This document shows, piece after piece, positions 1-9,602 of a stretch of DNA of 64,000 nucleotides; positions within the stretch are counted from its first letter, which is position 1, and every line of letters starts with the position of its first letter. The translations under genes and the position numbers were made by a program. Source of the DNA: Caballeronia sp. dw_276 (lineage in GTDB: Bacteria; Pseudomonadota; Gammaproteobacteria; Burkholderiales; Burkholderiaceae); assembly GCF_018449635.1 (NCBI RefSeq), contig NZ_JAAVUV010000017.1:49096-113095 (forward strand), read 5' to 3'. The notes beneath the pieces were generated by a model, which saw nothing but the letters and a program-made list of their open reading frames with translations, made no database searches and was not told the DNA's origin.

Positions 1-120
1 TTACAATCAGGGCTGGCCAACAAGAGGGTCGTGAGATAGACACCCGCCGCGCCTGTTGTGAACGCCGACATCGAACAAAAGTGAGTCAAGAGCCGCATTC
101 GCCGTCGGCTCGGAGCGCCG

Positions 121-3042
121 ATGAACGTCCATTCCGAAAAGCCGGCCACGCTCGTGGCGGATCAAAGCCACGATGAATCCGTCGTGGCTTTCGCACGCCC
201 GGCGCCCGATGCGCCGAGGCATGCGAATGCGGACACGTGCATCGATTCGCTGTTGCGCAATGCCGCCACCCTCGCCGATACCACCTGTTGGGCGTGGTAT
301 CAGCCCGGCGCCGGCATGCATCTCGCGGCGCAGGGTTCGCTTGACGATGCCTGGCCCGCCGTTCTCTCCGTCGACGATTTCCACGCCTACTGCACGACGC
401 ATCGGCTGTGCCTCTGGCCGACCGGCAGCGGCGAAAATATCCTCGGCTGGCTGCTCGCGCCGGCGGCCGAAGCTGCGAACCGCTCGCTCGCCGACTTCGC
501 GCGAAGCCTCGGCGAAGCGCTGCAAACAGATGCCCTCGCGCGCGCCCAGACCACGCAACGCGTGCTCTACGAGATCGCTTATCTTGCGAGTTCCGTGCGT
601 GATCGTTCCGAATTCCTGCTCGGCGTGCATCGGCAACTTGCCACGCTCATCGACGCAGAGAATTTCTATCTCGCGCTCTACGATCCTTCGAACAACGAAA
701 TCACCTATCCGTATTACGTCGATGTCATCGATACCTGCGCGCTCGATCCGGCCGCTTACGACACGCTGGATTTATCGTGTCTGTCGCTTACTGGCCAGGT
801 GCTGACCACCGGCCAGCCGCTTTTGATCGATGCCGCCGGAATCGCCGCCGCCGAAACCGAAGGCCGTTTCTTTTGCGTGGGCGACCGCCCCGAATTCTGG
901 ATGGGCGCGCCGCTCAAGAACGCGTCCGACGAAGTGTTCGGCATGATCGCCATGCAGGTCTACGACGTTGCGCGGGTCTACAGCGTGGAGGATCGCGCGC
1001 TCTTTCTGGTGGTCGCGCGGCACGTGGCGATGGCGCTCGACCGCATCTTGCATCGGGCGGATCTCGAGGAAACGGTGTCGCGCCGGACTGCCGAGTTATC
1101 GGAAGTCAATCGCGCGCTGCGGCTTGAAATCGCGGAACGAAAACGTGCCGAGCATTTGCAGGGTGCGCTGTTCCAGATCGCCGAACTGTCGAGCCGGCAT
1201 GGCGACATGCTGGAATTTTTCCGCAGCTTGCACGGCATTGTCGGCGAGTTGCTGTACGCGCGAAACTTCTACGTTGCGCTGGTCGATATTGCTTCGGAGA
1301 ACGTGTCGTTCCCCTATTACGTCGACGAACTGGTGAACACGTGCCCGGTTCCACGACGCGGCCGGCGCGGCCTCACCGAGTATGTGATTCGTGAACGCCG
1401 TCCGTGCCTGATCGATCTCGCTGAAGCAACGCGGCTGGTGGAAACGGGCGAAATAGAAGGCGCAGGCGAGAGCATCAAGTTGCGATCCTGGCTCGGGATT
1501 CCGCTGTTCGACGGCGACGAAGTGCGCGGCGTGCTCGCCGTGCAAAGCTATTCGTCGCGCGTGCGTTACTCGAAGCGCGACCAGGAATTGCTGACCTTCG
1601 TATCGCGTCATATCGATACCGCGCTGTCACGGCGCAGCGCCGCCGAGGCGCTGCACGCGGCGAACCTCGAACTCGAGGAACGCGTGCAGAACCGCACGCG
1701 CGAACTCGACGACGCAAACGCCCGCCTGCAACACGAAAATTCGCACGACGCGCTGACCGGCCTCCCGAATCGCAGCCACATGTTGCATCGGCTGCAGCAA
1801 GCGTGGCGTGATCATCATTGCGACGGCGAACAACTGGCGGTGATGTTCATCGACCTGGACCGGTTCAAGGTCGTGAACGACAGCCTTGGCCATCATTTCG
1901 GCGACATGCTGCTGGTACAGGCCGCGAGTCGTTTGCGCGGATGCCTGCGGGACACCGACCTGCTTGCACGTCTGGGCGGCGACGAGTTCGCGGTGCTCTC
2001 GCCGGGTGCGTCCCTTGAAACCGCCGTGGATATCGCCGAGAGGATCCTGGCCGCATTCGACCTGCCGTTCCATATCGATGAACATGTGGTGTTTTCATCG
2101 TGCAGCATTGGCATTGTGAGTCCGGACCAGCAGTTTCATAAGGAGCCCGCCGACCTTCTTCGCGACGCCGATACGGCCATGTATCGCGTGAAAAATGGCG
2201 GACGTGACAGCTTCGTGGTGTTCAACCATGAGCTTCGGCGCGAGGTATCGGATCAGGTTGAACGCGAAGGCGCGCTGCGCAATGCACTCAAACGCGACGA
2301 CGAACTCGTGCCGTATTTCCAGCCCATCGTCTGCGCGAACTCGGGGCAACTGGTCGCGCTCGAAGCATTGATCCGATGGCGCCAGCCCGACGGCAGCGTG
2401 ATCCCGCCCGGCGAGTTCCTGCCGGCAGTCGAAGGACTGCGTCTGATCGGGCGGCTCGACCTCTACATGCTTACGCGCGTGGCGGTCATCCTCGCGCAGC
2501 CCGAACATGCAGACTGGCCGCCAGTCCACGTGAACTGTTCGAGCTACAGCATGACGCGCGCTGAATTCGCCGATGATGTCCTCGCTCTGCTCTCGCGATA
2601 CGCCGTCTCGCCCTCGCGCATCTGCCTGGAACTCACGGAAGGCGCGCTCGTCGCCGAACCCGATCTTGCAAGACGAACCATGCAGCGTCTTGCCGATCAC
2701 GGCATGTCGGTCGTGCTCGATGACTTCGGCGCGGGATTTTCATCGCTGAGTTATGTGCATCAATACCGGTTTAGCGGCTTGAAGATCGACCGCTCGTTCA
2801 TCTTCGAGCTGACCACGAGCCCGCGCAGCCGCGCGATCGTGCGAGCTATCGTGCGGATGGCGGAATCGCTCGACCTGACGGTGGTGGCCGAAGGCGTGGA
2901 AGATGCCGCGACGCTTGCCGTGTTGTGCGAAATGGGCGCGGCGCAGGCGCAGGGTTATTACTTCGCCCGCCCCATGCCATTGGAAGAACTCTTGCTCACC
3001 ACGCTTCTGCCCCGTCTGCAAGTGCTGGCGCAGGAGCCTTGA
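121..3042 (+). CDS. GAF-GAF-GGDEF-EAL cyclic-di-GMP signalling protein
   Basis: A cytoplasmic protein of 973 aa that should make and/or break cyclic-di-GMP. Two GAF sensor domains (about residues 140-300 and 345-510) are each followed by a helical linker. The GGDEF domain spans about 560-715 and has an intact GGDEF motif at residues 619-623, with an RDTD inhibitory site nine residues ahead of it. The EAL domain (about 735-965) has the EAL motif at 748-750 and keeps DDFGAGFSSL and LKID, so both active sites look competent. There are no membrane segments. The ATG at 121 has a GGAG ribosome site eight bases upstream. The ligand of the GAF domains cannot be told. The aldo/keto reductase gene starts four bases after its stop, so the two may be co-transcribed. 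Confidence 0.93.
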   Translation: MNVHSEKPATLVADQSHDESVVAFARPAPDAPRHANADTCIDSLLRNAATLADTTCWAWYQPGAGMHLAAQGSLDDAWPAVLSVDDFHAYCTTHRLCLWPTGSGENILGWLLAPAAEAANRSLADFARSLGEALQTDALARAQTTQRVLYEIAYLASSVRDRSEFLLGVHRQLATLIDAENFYLALYDPSNNEITYPYYVDVIDTCALDPAAYDTLDLSCLSLTGQVLTTGQPLLIDAAGIAAAETEGRFFCVGDRPEFWMGAPLKNASDEVFGMIAMQVYDVARVYSVEDRALFLVVARHVAMALDRILHRADLEETVSRRTAELSEVNRALRLEIAERKRAEHLQGALFQIAELSSRHGDMLEFFRSLHGIVGELLYARNFYVALVDIASENVSFPYYVDELVNTCPVPRRGRRGLTEYVIRERRPCLIDLAEATRLVETGEIEGAGESIKLRSWLGIPLFDGDEVRGVLAVQSYSSRVRYSKRDQELLTFVSRHIDTALSRRSAAEALHAANLELEERVQNRTRELDDANARLQHENSHDALTGLPNRSHMLHRLQQAWRDHHCDGEQLAVMFIDLDRFKVVNDSLGHHFGDMLLVQAASRLRGCLRDTDLLARLGGDEFAVLSPGASLETAVDIAERILAAFDLPFHIDEHVVFSSCSIGIVSPDQQFHKEPADLLRDADTAMYRVKNGGRDSFVVFNHELRREVSDQVEREGALRNALKRDDELVPYFQPIVCANSGQLVALEALIRWRQPDGSVIPPGEFLPAVEGLRLIGRLDLYMLTRVAVILAQPEHADWPPVHVNCSSYSMTRAEFADDVLALLSRYAVSPSRICLELTEGALVAEPDLARRTMQRLADHGMSVVLDDFGAGFSSLSYVHQYRFSGLKIDRSFIFELTTSPRSRAIVRAIVRMAESLDLTVVAEGVEDAATLAVLCEMGAAQAQGYYFARPMPLEELLLTTLLPRLQVLAQEP

Positions 3043-3046
3043 GCGC

Positions 3047-3964
3047 ATGCAAGTCGATGCTCTTCGCCGACAGCTATTGTTGCTCGCCGCGAGCGGCACA
3101 TTGCTGCCCTTCTTTACCCGCCCGGCCTTCGCGCAGACAGGCTCTATGAACACGCGCGCGATTCCATCGACGGGAGAAATGCTGCCTGTCGTCGGCTGCG
3201 GCACATGGCGAACCTTCGACGTTGGCAACGACCCCGCCGCGCAGGCACGTCTTGCCGACGTGCTGCAGATTCTCTTCGATAACGGCGGCTCGGTCATCGA
3301 TTCATCGCCCATGTATGGATCCTCGGAAGCGGTCGCCGGTTCGGTGCTGACGCGCATGGGCGCACACAAGCGCGCGTTTGTCGCAACCAAGGTCTGGACC
3401 GATGGACGCAATGCCGGCATTGTGCAGATGGAAAATTCGCTGCGTCTCTGGCAGCAGCCGCGCATCGACCTGATGCAGATCCACAATCTGCTGGACTGGC
3501 AGACGCAACTTGCCACCTTGCGCGACTGGAAGGCGCGCGGACGGGTCCGGTATATCGGCGTGACGCATTACACGTCGAGTGCATTTGGCGAAGTGGAAGC
3601 CGTGATGCGTTCGGAGAAAATCGATTTCGTGCAGATCAACTACGCCGCCGACGACCGCGCCGCCGAAGAGACCCTGCTGCCGTTGGCGAAGGACCGGGGT
3701 ATTGGCGTGATCGTGAACCAGCCGTTTGGCGGCGGCGGCTTGCTTGGGCGGCTGAAGGACAAGCCCGTGCCTGAATGGAGCAAGGAGATTGAATGCACGA
3801 CGTGGGCGCAACTGCTGCTCAAGTTCGTGCTTGCGAATCCGGCGGTGACATGCGTCATTCCCGGGACCGGCCGGCCCGAATACATGCGCGACAACGTACG
3901 CGCCGGCTTCGGCAGTTATCCGGATGAACTAATGAGGAAGCGAATCGCCGAGGCGGTGAGTTGA
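3047..3964 (+). CDS. Exported aldo/keto reductase
   Basis: A 305-aa NAD(P)H-dependent aldo/keto reductase-type oxidoreductase. The start at 3047 is chosen because the residues that follow form an export signal (RRQLLLLAA, then a hydrophobic run ending PAFA-Q). The RR suggests possible Tat export, which fits a cofactor-binding enzyme. The fold's catalytic set is visible: D and Y in IDSSPMYG, K in FVATKVW, and H in LMQIHN. The open frame extends further upstream but only inside the preceding gene. It lies four bases after the GGDEF-EAL gene and is probably in the same transcript. The substrate is unknown. Family assignment is firm, and periplasmic location is inferred from the leader only. Confidence 0.87.
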   Translation: MQVDALRRQLLLLAASGTLLPFFTRPAFAQTGSMNTRAIPSTGEMLPVVGCGTWRTFDVGNDPAAQARLADVLQILFDNGGSVIDSSPMYGSSEAVAGSVLTRMGAHKRAFVATKVWTDGRNAGIVQMENSLRLWQQPRIDLMQIHNLLDWQTQLATLRDWKARGRVRYIGVTHYTSSAFGEVEAVMRSEKIDFVQINYAADDRAAEETLLPLAKDRGIGVIVNQPFGGGGLLGRLKDKPVPEWSKEIECTTWAQLLLKFVLANPAVTCVIPGTGRPEYMRDNVRAGFGSYPDELMRKRIAEAVS

Positions 3965-4012
3965 CTTGGTGCGCTCGCGGCAACGTGGCCACTGGAACCG
4001 CACAAACCTCTC

Positions 4013-5548
4013 TCACCCTGGCTGCCGCCCCTTATCCGCGACCACCCGCGCCTCCGGCAGTACCTGCTCATCCACCGGCTGCTTCGACTCCGACGCCTGT
4101 TTCAGCAGGTTATTTGCCGCCGGCTCGATCACATCTGTGAGCGGTTTTGGAAATACGCCAACTGCAAGCACAAGTATCGCCAATGCGCCCAGCGTGACGA
4201 ACTCCCGCGTACCAAGATCCGGCAACTTCGCAACGCGATCATTCCCGAGCGGGCCGTAAATTGTCCGCTTGTACATCCACAGCGTGTAGGAAGCGCTCAG
4301 CACGAGCGTAGTGCAGGCCAGCGCCCCGATCCAGAAGTTGAACTTGATCGCGCCCATGATCACCATGAACTCGCCGACAAACCCGGACGTGCCTGGCAAA
4401 CCGACATTCGCCATCGAAAACAGCATCATGAATACAGCGAAGCGCGGCATCACATTCGCGATGCCCCCGTAAGCATGAATGGAACGCGTATGCATGCGCT
4501 CCCACAACATGCCGATACCCAGGAACATCGCGCCCGAAACGAAACCGTACGAGATCATCTGCACGATCGCGCCGTCAATGCCAATCTGGTTGAACAGGAA
4601 AATGCCGAGCGTGACGAGGCCCATATGCGCGATCGCGGAATAGGCAAGCAAACGGCTCATGTCGGTCTGCGCCAGCGCGACGAGGCTTGCATAGATCACG
4701 GCAATCAACGACAACACGATGATCGTCGGCGCGAAGAAATGCGCGGCGTCGGGCGTAACGGGCAACGAAAATCGAATGAACCCGTAAGCGCCGAGCTTGA
4801 GCATGCCGAGCACCACGGACGCACCCGTGGGCGCTTCCAGATGCACTTGTGGGAGCCAGGTATGGATGGGCCACATCGGTACCTTGACGGCGAACGCGGC
4901 AAAGAACGCAATGAACAGCAGCACCTGCGCCGTAAAGCCGAGGTGCAAGGCCTGCCATGCAGCTAGGTCGAACGTATGGGAACGATGGAACAGGTACAGC
5001 ATCGCCACTAGCAACATGAGCGAGCCGCCGAGCGAAAAGAAGAAAAAGCGGAACGCCGCCATCACGCGATCTTTGCCGCCCCACGAACCAATCAACAGGT
5101 ACATGGGGATCAGCGTGGCTTCGAAGAAGATGAAGAACAGCATGCCATCGAGCGACGTGAACACACCGACCATCAGGCCAGACAAGAACATGAACGACGC
5201 GAGGTACTGGCTGCATCGCGTCTTGATGGCGGACCACGATGCCAGTACCACGATCAGCGTCGTGAATGCAGTGAGCACCGTCAACCACATGGAGATTCCG
5301 TCCACGCCCAGGTGGTAGGAGATATCGAAATCAGGCAGCCAATTGATTCGCTCGACGAATTGCATGGACGATGAATGGGCATCGAACGCGGCGATCAACG
5401 GCAAGGTAATGGCAAAGCTCAGCGCCGCGCCGGCAAGTGCAAGCCAGCGGGCCGGCATGGGATTGGCGTCTGAGCCGATCGCCAGGATCGCCACGCCAAA
5501 GGCCATGGGAATCCAAATTGCGAGACTGAGCAGCGGTATGAAGTGCAT
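4013..5548 (-). CDS. Orphan NuoM-like proton-pumping subunit
   Basis: A 511-aa polytopic membrane protein of the complex I subunit M (NuoM / Mrp antiporter) family. The antiporter core carries the conserved glutamate in FFEATLIPMYLL and the lysine and histidine region KVPMWPIHTWLP. Length matches NuoM. The start at 5548 is chosen because the first residues (MHFIPLLSLAIW) enter the first membrane helix; the frame stays open 22 codons further upstream. No other nuo gene lies in the window, so this is an orphan paralogue, not the complex I locus. It is transcribed away from the cyo quinol oxidase operon across a 554-bp gap. It may be an auxiliary ion-translocating subunit, which is inference. 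Confidence 0.85.
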   Translation of the reverse strand: MHFIPLLSLAIWIPMAFGVAILAIGSDANPMPARWLALAGAALSFAITLPLIAAFDAHSSSMQFVERINWLPDFDISYHLGVDGISMWLTVLTAFTTLIVVLASWSAIKTRCSQYLASFMFLSGLMVGVFTSLDGMLFFIFFEATLIPMYLLIGSWGGKDRVMAAFRFFFFSLGGSLMLLVAMLYLFHRSHTFDLAAWQALHLGFTAQVLLFIAFFAAFAVKVPMWPIHTWLPQVHLEAPTGASVVLGMLKLGAYGFIRFSLPVTPDAAHFFAPTIIVLSLIAVIYASLVALAQTDMSRLLAYSAIAHMGLVTLGIFLFNQIGIDGAIVQMISYGFVSGAMFLGIGMLWERMHTRSIHAYGGIANVMPRFAVFMMLFSMANVGLPGTSGFVGEFMVIMGAIKFNFWIGALACTTLVLSASYTLWMYKRTIYGPLGNDRVAKLPDLGTREFVTLGALAILVLAVGVFPKPLTDVIEPAANNLLKQASESKQPVDEQVLPEARVVADKGRQPG

Positions 5549-5828
5549 CTTCTTGATCGACCTTGGGAAACTGCGGTAACTGGACACATTGCAGAACCGC
5601 TGCGCACGTGGCATGCACGGGCTGCAATCGGCGGCGCAATCATAGAGACCATAAAAATCGCGCGCATCAGTGCAAAGTCTTTCAAAAGACCTTCTGATTT
5701 GCTCTTGATCCTGCAGTCTCGGACACCCGTTTCCCCTGAAGCTCTACAACTAAATCTTTGATGTACTAGGTAAAAACCCTAAATAGCTACACTAGTGAAT
5801 CAGTAATGAAATTGAAACCAACTCGATA

Positions 5829-5848
5829 ACCGTCCGGGCGGTCTTTTT
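5829..5848 (+). terminator. Terminator-like hairpin in the cyo leader
   Basis: ACCGT and GCGGT pair around a CCGG loop (5829-5842; one G-T pair), followed by CTTTTTATTTATT. It reads rightward, yet no rightward gene precedes it. It may therefore end a short leader RNA or act as an attenuator ahead of cyoA. The sequence feature is seen; the role is inferred. Confidence 0.45.
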
Positions 5849-5854
5849 ATTTAT

Positions 5855-5871
5855 TGCGACACTATGTCGCA
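5855..5871. promoter_or_regulatory. Perfect 7-3-7 palindrome upstream of cyoA
   Basis: TGCGACA-CTA-TGTCGCA is a perfect inverted repeat about 230 bp ahead of cyoA and just after the leader hairpin. It has the shape of a dimeric regulator's operator. The regulator is unknown. Confidence 0.35.
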
Positions 5872-6102
5872 TCGCAACATGCGTATTTTCGCTCGGGTAA
5901 TAATTAGTAAATAAAAATCAGGGAATAATTCATAAAAATTCCGCTGTCAGCAATGCTGCGACACCACGCCGCGGCGTCCCAAAGTCAATTAATTTTTGCG
6001 TAAATCGCCACTAATCACATTCGTTCTGAAACGTTACCCTTCGGCCCGCAACCAAAAAAATAACGGCGGAGACTGGAGAACCGACCTTCAGGATTTATAC
6101 AG

Positions 6103-6990
6103 ATGAATGTAAAGCGATTAAAAAGGTATTGTAATTATTTTCCGGTGTTCGCTTCGTCTTTGGTTTCAGGCTGCAATCTTGATGTCCTGAACCCGAAAGG
6201 GAGCGTTGGCGTGGCCGAGAAGTCGCTGATCGTGGACTCGACCATCGCAATGCTCGTTGTCGTAGTGCCGGTAATAGCGTTGACGGCATGGTTTGCGTGG
6301 CGGTATCGGGCTTCGAACAAAGCGGCGGCCTATCTGCCGAAATGGGCGCACTCCACCAAGATCGAAATAGTGGTCTGGACCGTGCCGAGCCTGATCATTG
6401 CGTACCTCGCGATATTGACCTGGAATAGTACGCACGCGCTCGACCCGTATAAGCCTCTCCAATCGGAAATCAAGCCGATCAACGTAGAAGTTGTCGCGCT
6501 CGATTGGAAATGGTTATTCATTTATCCAGATCTGGGCATTGCCTCAGTCAATCAACTCGAATTTCCAGCCGGAACGCCGGTTAATTTTCGGATCACGTCT
6601 GATTCGGTGATGAATTCATTTTTCATTCCGCAATTAGGCGGTCAGATTTATGCCATGGCCGGAATGCAGACTCAATTACATCTATTGGCGAATGAGGCTG
6701 GCGATTATGCAGGGGAATCTGCGAACTTCAGCGGGAAGGGATTTTCAGATATGAAATTCCGCGCTATTGCGACATCAAATGCCGATTTCGAAGCATGGGT
6801 GCGGAAAGTAAAGGCAGCACCGGCGCAACTCGATGCCGACGTTTATGGCGCCCTCGCCGCGCCAAGCGAAAAGAATCCGGTCGCCTACTACTCGCATGTC
6901 GGTCCGGCCTTGTTCAACAACATCATCGCAAAGTACAACAACGGGAACGTTCGCAGCATGAGCGACCCGCGTTGCGACACGAAGGGGTAA
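6103..6990 (+). CDS. cyoA: Cytochrome o ubiquinol oxidase subunit II
   Basis: Subunit II (295 aa) of the bo3-type quinol oxidase. The leader ends in the lipobox LVSGC (Cys24), so the mature protein is a membrane-anchored lipoprotein, as in CyoA. Two membrane helices follow (about 40-60 and 85-105), with the family hallmarks WRYRASNKAA and KIEIVVWTVPSLII. The periplasmic cupredoxin domain follows (about 120-230). It lacks a CuA cysteine pair, as expected for a quinol rather than cytochrome c oxidase. It is the first gene of cyoABCD; cyoB begins three bases after its stop. The first 60 codons and the upstream region are clearly richer in AT than the rest of the operon. Confidence 0.94.
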   Translation: MNVKRLKRYCNYFPVFASSLVSGCNLDVLNPKGSVGVAEKSLIVDSTIAMLVVVVPVIALTAWFAWRYRASNKAAAYLPKWAHSTKIEIVVWTVPSLIIAYLAILTWNSTHALDPYKPLQSEIKPINVEVVALDWKWLFIYPDLGIASVNQLEFPAGTPVNFRITSDSVMNSFFIPQLGGQIYAMAGMQTQLHLLANEAGDYAGESANFSGKGFSDMKFRAIATSNADFEAWVRKVKAAPAQLDADVYGALAAPSEKNPVAYYSHVGPALFNNIIAKYNNGNVRSMSDPRCDTKG

Positions 6991-6993
6991 GAC

Positions 6994-8985
6994 GTGGGAA
7001 TCCTGTTCGGCAAACTCACATGGGCGGCGATTCCGTTCGACCAGCCCATCATCATGGGCGCAGGCGCCATGATGGTTATCGCGGCGCTGGCCGTGCTGGT
7101 CCCCGTGACCTATTACAAAAAATGGGGTTATCTGTGGAACGAGTGGCTGACGAGCGTCGATCACAAGAAAATCGGCGTGATGTATATCGTCATTGCGTTC
7201 ATCATGCTTTTGCGCGGTTTCGCCGACGCCATCATGATGCGTACCCAACTCGCGCTCGCTTATCACTCGCCCGGTTATTTGCCGCCTCATCATTACGACC
7301 AGATTTTCACCGCGCACGGCGTGATCATGATTTTCTTCATGGCGATGACTTTCATGGTCGGCCTGATGAATATCGTGGTGCCGCTGCAGATCGGCGCGCG
7401 CGACGTCGCTTTTCCTTTCATCAATTCACTGAGTTTCTGGATGACCGCAGTGAGCGTGGTGCTCATCAATATGTCGCTCGTGATCGGCGAATTCGCGCAG
7501 ACCGGCTGGCTCGCTTATCCGCCGTTGTCTGAATTGCAGTTCAGCCCGGGGGTTGGTGTCGATTATTACCTGTGGAGCCTGCAGCTTTCGGGCGTCGGCA
7601 CCCTGCTTACCGGCGTCAACTTCTTCGTGACCATTGTGAAGATGCGCGCGCCGGGCATGAGCTGGATGAAGATTCCGGTCTTCACCTGGACCGCGCTCTG
7701 CACGAACGTGCTGATCATGGCGTCGTTCCCGATTTTGACCGTGACGCTCGCGCTGCTGGGCCTCGACCGTTATCTCGGCATGCACTTCTTCACCAACACG
7801 GCCGGCGGCAATCCCATGCTGTACCTGAACCTGATCTGGGCGTGGGGACATCCGGAGGTATACATCCTGATCCTGCCCGCGTTCGGCATCTTCTCCGAAG
7901 TCATCGCGACGCACGCGAAGAAAGCATTGTTCGGCTACAAGACAATGGTCTATGCGACCTGCTCGATCATGTTTCTTTCGTTCGTGGTCTGGCTGCACCA
8001 CTTCTTCACGATGGGTTCAGGCGCCAACGTCAATTCGTTTTTCGGCATCATGACCATGATCATCGCGATCCCGACGGGCGTGAAGGTATTCAACTGGCTC
8101 TTCACCATCTACAAGGGCCGGCTGGAATACAAACCGGCGGTGTTGTGGACCATCGGCTTCATGATCACGTTCACCATAGGCGGCATGACCGGCGTGATGA
8201 TGGCGATTCCGGGCGCTGACTTCGTGCTGCACAACAGCCTCTTTTTAATTGCGCATTTTCATAACGTGATCATCGGCGGGGTGTTGTTCGGGTATCTCGC
8301 GGGTTTCAATTACTGGTTCCCGAAGGCCTTCGGTTTCAAGCTCAACGAGAAGCTCGGCAAGCGCGCGTTCTGGTTCTGGCTCGTCGGTTTCTACGTGGCG
8401 TTCCTGCCGCTTTACGTGCTCGGTTTCATGGGCATGACGCGACGCCTCAATCACTATGACAATCCGCAATGGCATCCGTGGCTGCTGCTGGCCGAAGTGG
8501 GCGCGGTGCTGATCGCCATCGGCATTGCGCATCAACTGGCTCAGCTCTACGTCAGCATTCGCGATCGCAATCTTCCAGAGAACCGCGACTTGAGCGGCGA
8601 TCCGTGGGATGGCCGCACGCTCGAATGGGCCACGAGTTCACCGCCGGCGCCATACAACTTCGCCGTCATCCCGCACGTTCACGGACTCGATGAATTCACC
8701 CATCGCAAGGAAACCGGAGAGCTTGAAAAGCCGGTTCATTTCCACGACATCCATATGCCTTCCAACACGGGCGCCGGCGTGTTTATCGGTGCGTTCAGCT
8801 TACTGCTTGGCTTTGGCGGGGTCTGGCATATATGGTGGCTCGCGATCGTTGGCTTGATCGGGATCGTGGTGAGCGTGATCGTGCATTCGAGCGTCGAGGA
8901 CGGTGGTTATTTCATCCCGGCGGAAACGGTTCGCCGGATTGAAGAAGGCCGCGGCCATGCGGCGCTCGCGCAGGAGATCAAATAA
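6994..8985 (+). CDS. cyoB: Cytochrome o ubiquinol oxidase subunit I
   Basis: Catalytic subunit I (663 aa) of the heme-copper quinol oxidase. It holds the low-spin heme and the heme o3-CuB centre that reduces O2 and pumps protons. Visible motifs are WGHPEVYI (CuB histidine and the cross-linked tyrosine), the double histidine in WLHHFF, and HFHNVIIGG (heme histidines). Length and about 15 membrane helices match CyoB. The start is GTG at 6994, preceded seven bases earlier by the strong ribosome site GAAGGGG that overlaps the end of cyoA. Its TAA shares one base with the ATG of cyoC, which indicates translational coupling. Confidence 0.96.
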   Translation: MGILFGKLTWAAIPFDQPIIMGAGAMMVIAALAVLVPVTYYKKWGYLWNEWLTSVDHKKIGVMYIVIAFIMLLRGFADAIMMRTQLALAYHSPGYLPPHHYDQIFTAHGVIMIFFMAMTFMVGLMNIVVPLQIGARDVAFPFINSLSFWMTAVSVVLINMSLVIGEFAQTGWLAYPPLSELQFSPGVGVDYYLWSLQLSGVGTLLTGVNFFVTIVKMRAPGMSWMKIPVFTWTALCTNVLIMASFPILTVTLALLGLDRYLGMHFFTNTAGGNPMLYLNLIWAWGHPEVYILILPAFGIFSEVIATHAKKALFGYKTMVYATCSIMFLSFVVWLHHFFTMGSGANVNSFFGIMTMIIAIPTGVKVFNWLFTIYKGRLEYKPAVLWTIGFMITFTIGGMTGVMMAIPGADFVLHNSLFLIAHFHNVIIGGVLFGYLAGFNYWFPKAFGFKLNEKLGKRAFWFWLVGFYVAFLPLYVLGFMGMTRRLNHYDNPQWHPWLLLAEVGAVLIAIGIAHQLAQLYVSIRDRNLPENRDLSGDPWDGRTLEWATSSPPAPYNFAVIPHVHGLDEFTHRKETGELEKPVHFHDIHMPSNTGAGVFIGAFSLLLGFGGVWHIWWLAIVGLIGIVVSVIVHSSVEDGGYFIPAETVRRIEEGRGHAALAQEIK

Positions 8986-9602
8986 TGCTGCAAAAAGTAA
9001 ATACCGTGCATCTCGCCGACGATGGTCCTGCGGCGCACCATCACCCCGAGTCGCATAGCGTGTTTGGTTTCTGGCTGTACTTGATGACCGACTGCGTGAT
9101 CTTCGCTGCGCTGTTTGCCGTATTCGCGGTGATGAGCCATCAGTTCGCGGGTGGCGCGAGCGCCAAGGATCTCTTCGAGATTAAGGGCGTCGCGATAGAA
9201 ACGGCGATCCTGCTGGTCAGCAGCATCACGTTCGGTTTCGGCATGATCGGCGCGCAGAAGCAGAACCGTGGCGCGCTGCTGTTCTGGCTCGCGGTGACGT
9301 TCTTGCTGGGGGTTTCGTTCATCGTGCTCGAGATTCGCGAGTTCTCGAATCTCGTAGCCGAAGGCAACGGGCCTGATCGCAGCGCGTTTTTGTCGTCGTT
9401 CTTTACGCTGGTCGGCACGCACGGTTTGCACGTGACGCTTGGTCTGATATGGATGGTGGTACTCGCAGGCCAGGTGATCTTCAAAGGCAAGCTGAGCGCA
9501 ACCATGTTGCGCCGGCTCACCTGCCTCAGTCTTTTCTGGCACTTCCTGGATGTGGTGTGGATCTGCGTCTTTACATTTGTCTATCTCGCGAGCGTGGCCT
9601 GA
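8985..9602 (+). CDS. cyoC: Cytochrome o ubiquinol oxidase subunit III
   Basis: Subunit III (205 aa) of the bo3 oxidase, with five membrane helices. The family signature SVFGFWLYLMTDCVIFA is near residue 25, and the C-terminal HFLDVVWICVFTFVYL is typical. It supports assembly and stability of the catalytic subunit and is not itself redox active. Its ATG overlaps the cyoB stop as TAATG, and cyoD begins directly after its stop with no gap. Confidence 0.95.
   Translation: MLQKVNTVHLADDGPAAHHHPESHSVFGFWLYLMTDCVIFAALFAVFAVMSHQFAGGASAKDLFEIKGVAIETAILLVSSITFGFGMIGAQKQNRGALLFWLAVTFLLGVSFIVLEIREFSNLVAEGNGPDRSAFLSSFFTLVGTHGLHVTLGLIWMVVLAGQVIFKGKLSATMLRRLTCLSLFWHFLDVVWICVFTFVYLASVA

Larger units (their letters stand above)
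5549..6102. other. Divergent regulatory gap, nuoM-like / cyo operon
   Basis: This 554-bp AT-rich stretch has no convincing gene. It must hold the promoters for the leftward NuoM-like gene and the rightward cyo operon. A weak rightward promoter-like pair is TTGATG (5758-5763) and TAAATA (5780-5785), spaced 16 bp. It sits just ahead of a terminator-like hairpin at 5829-5848 and a perfect palindrome at 5855-5871, which are listed separately. I did not find a convincing FNR/ANR palindrome. Confidence 0.6.

Noticed and set aside
7..636. 209-aa minus-strand frame at the start of the window
   Set aside because: Antisense to the GAF region of the GGDEF-EAL protein, with Arg/Gly-rich shadow composition.
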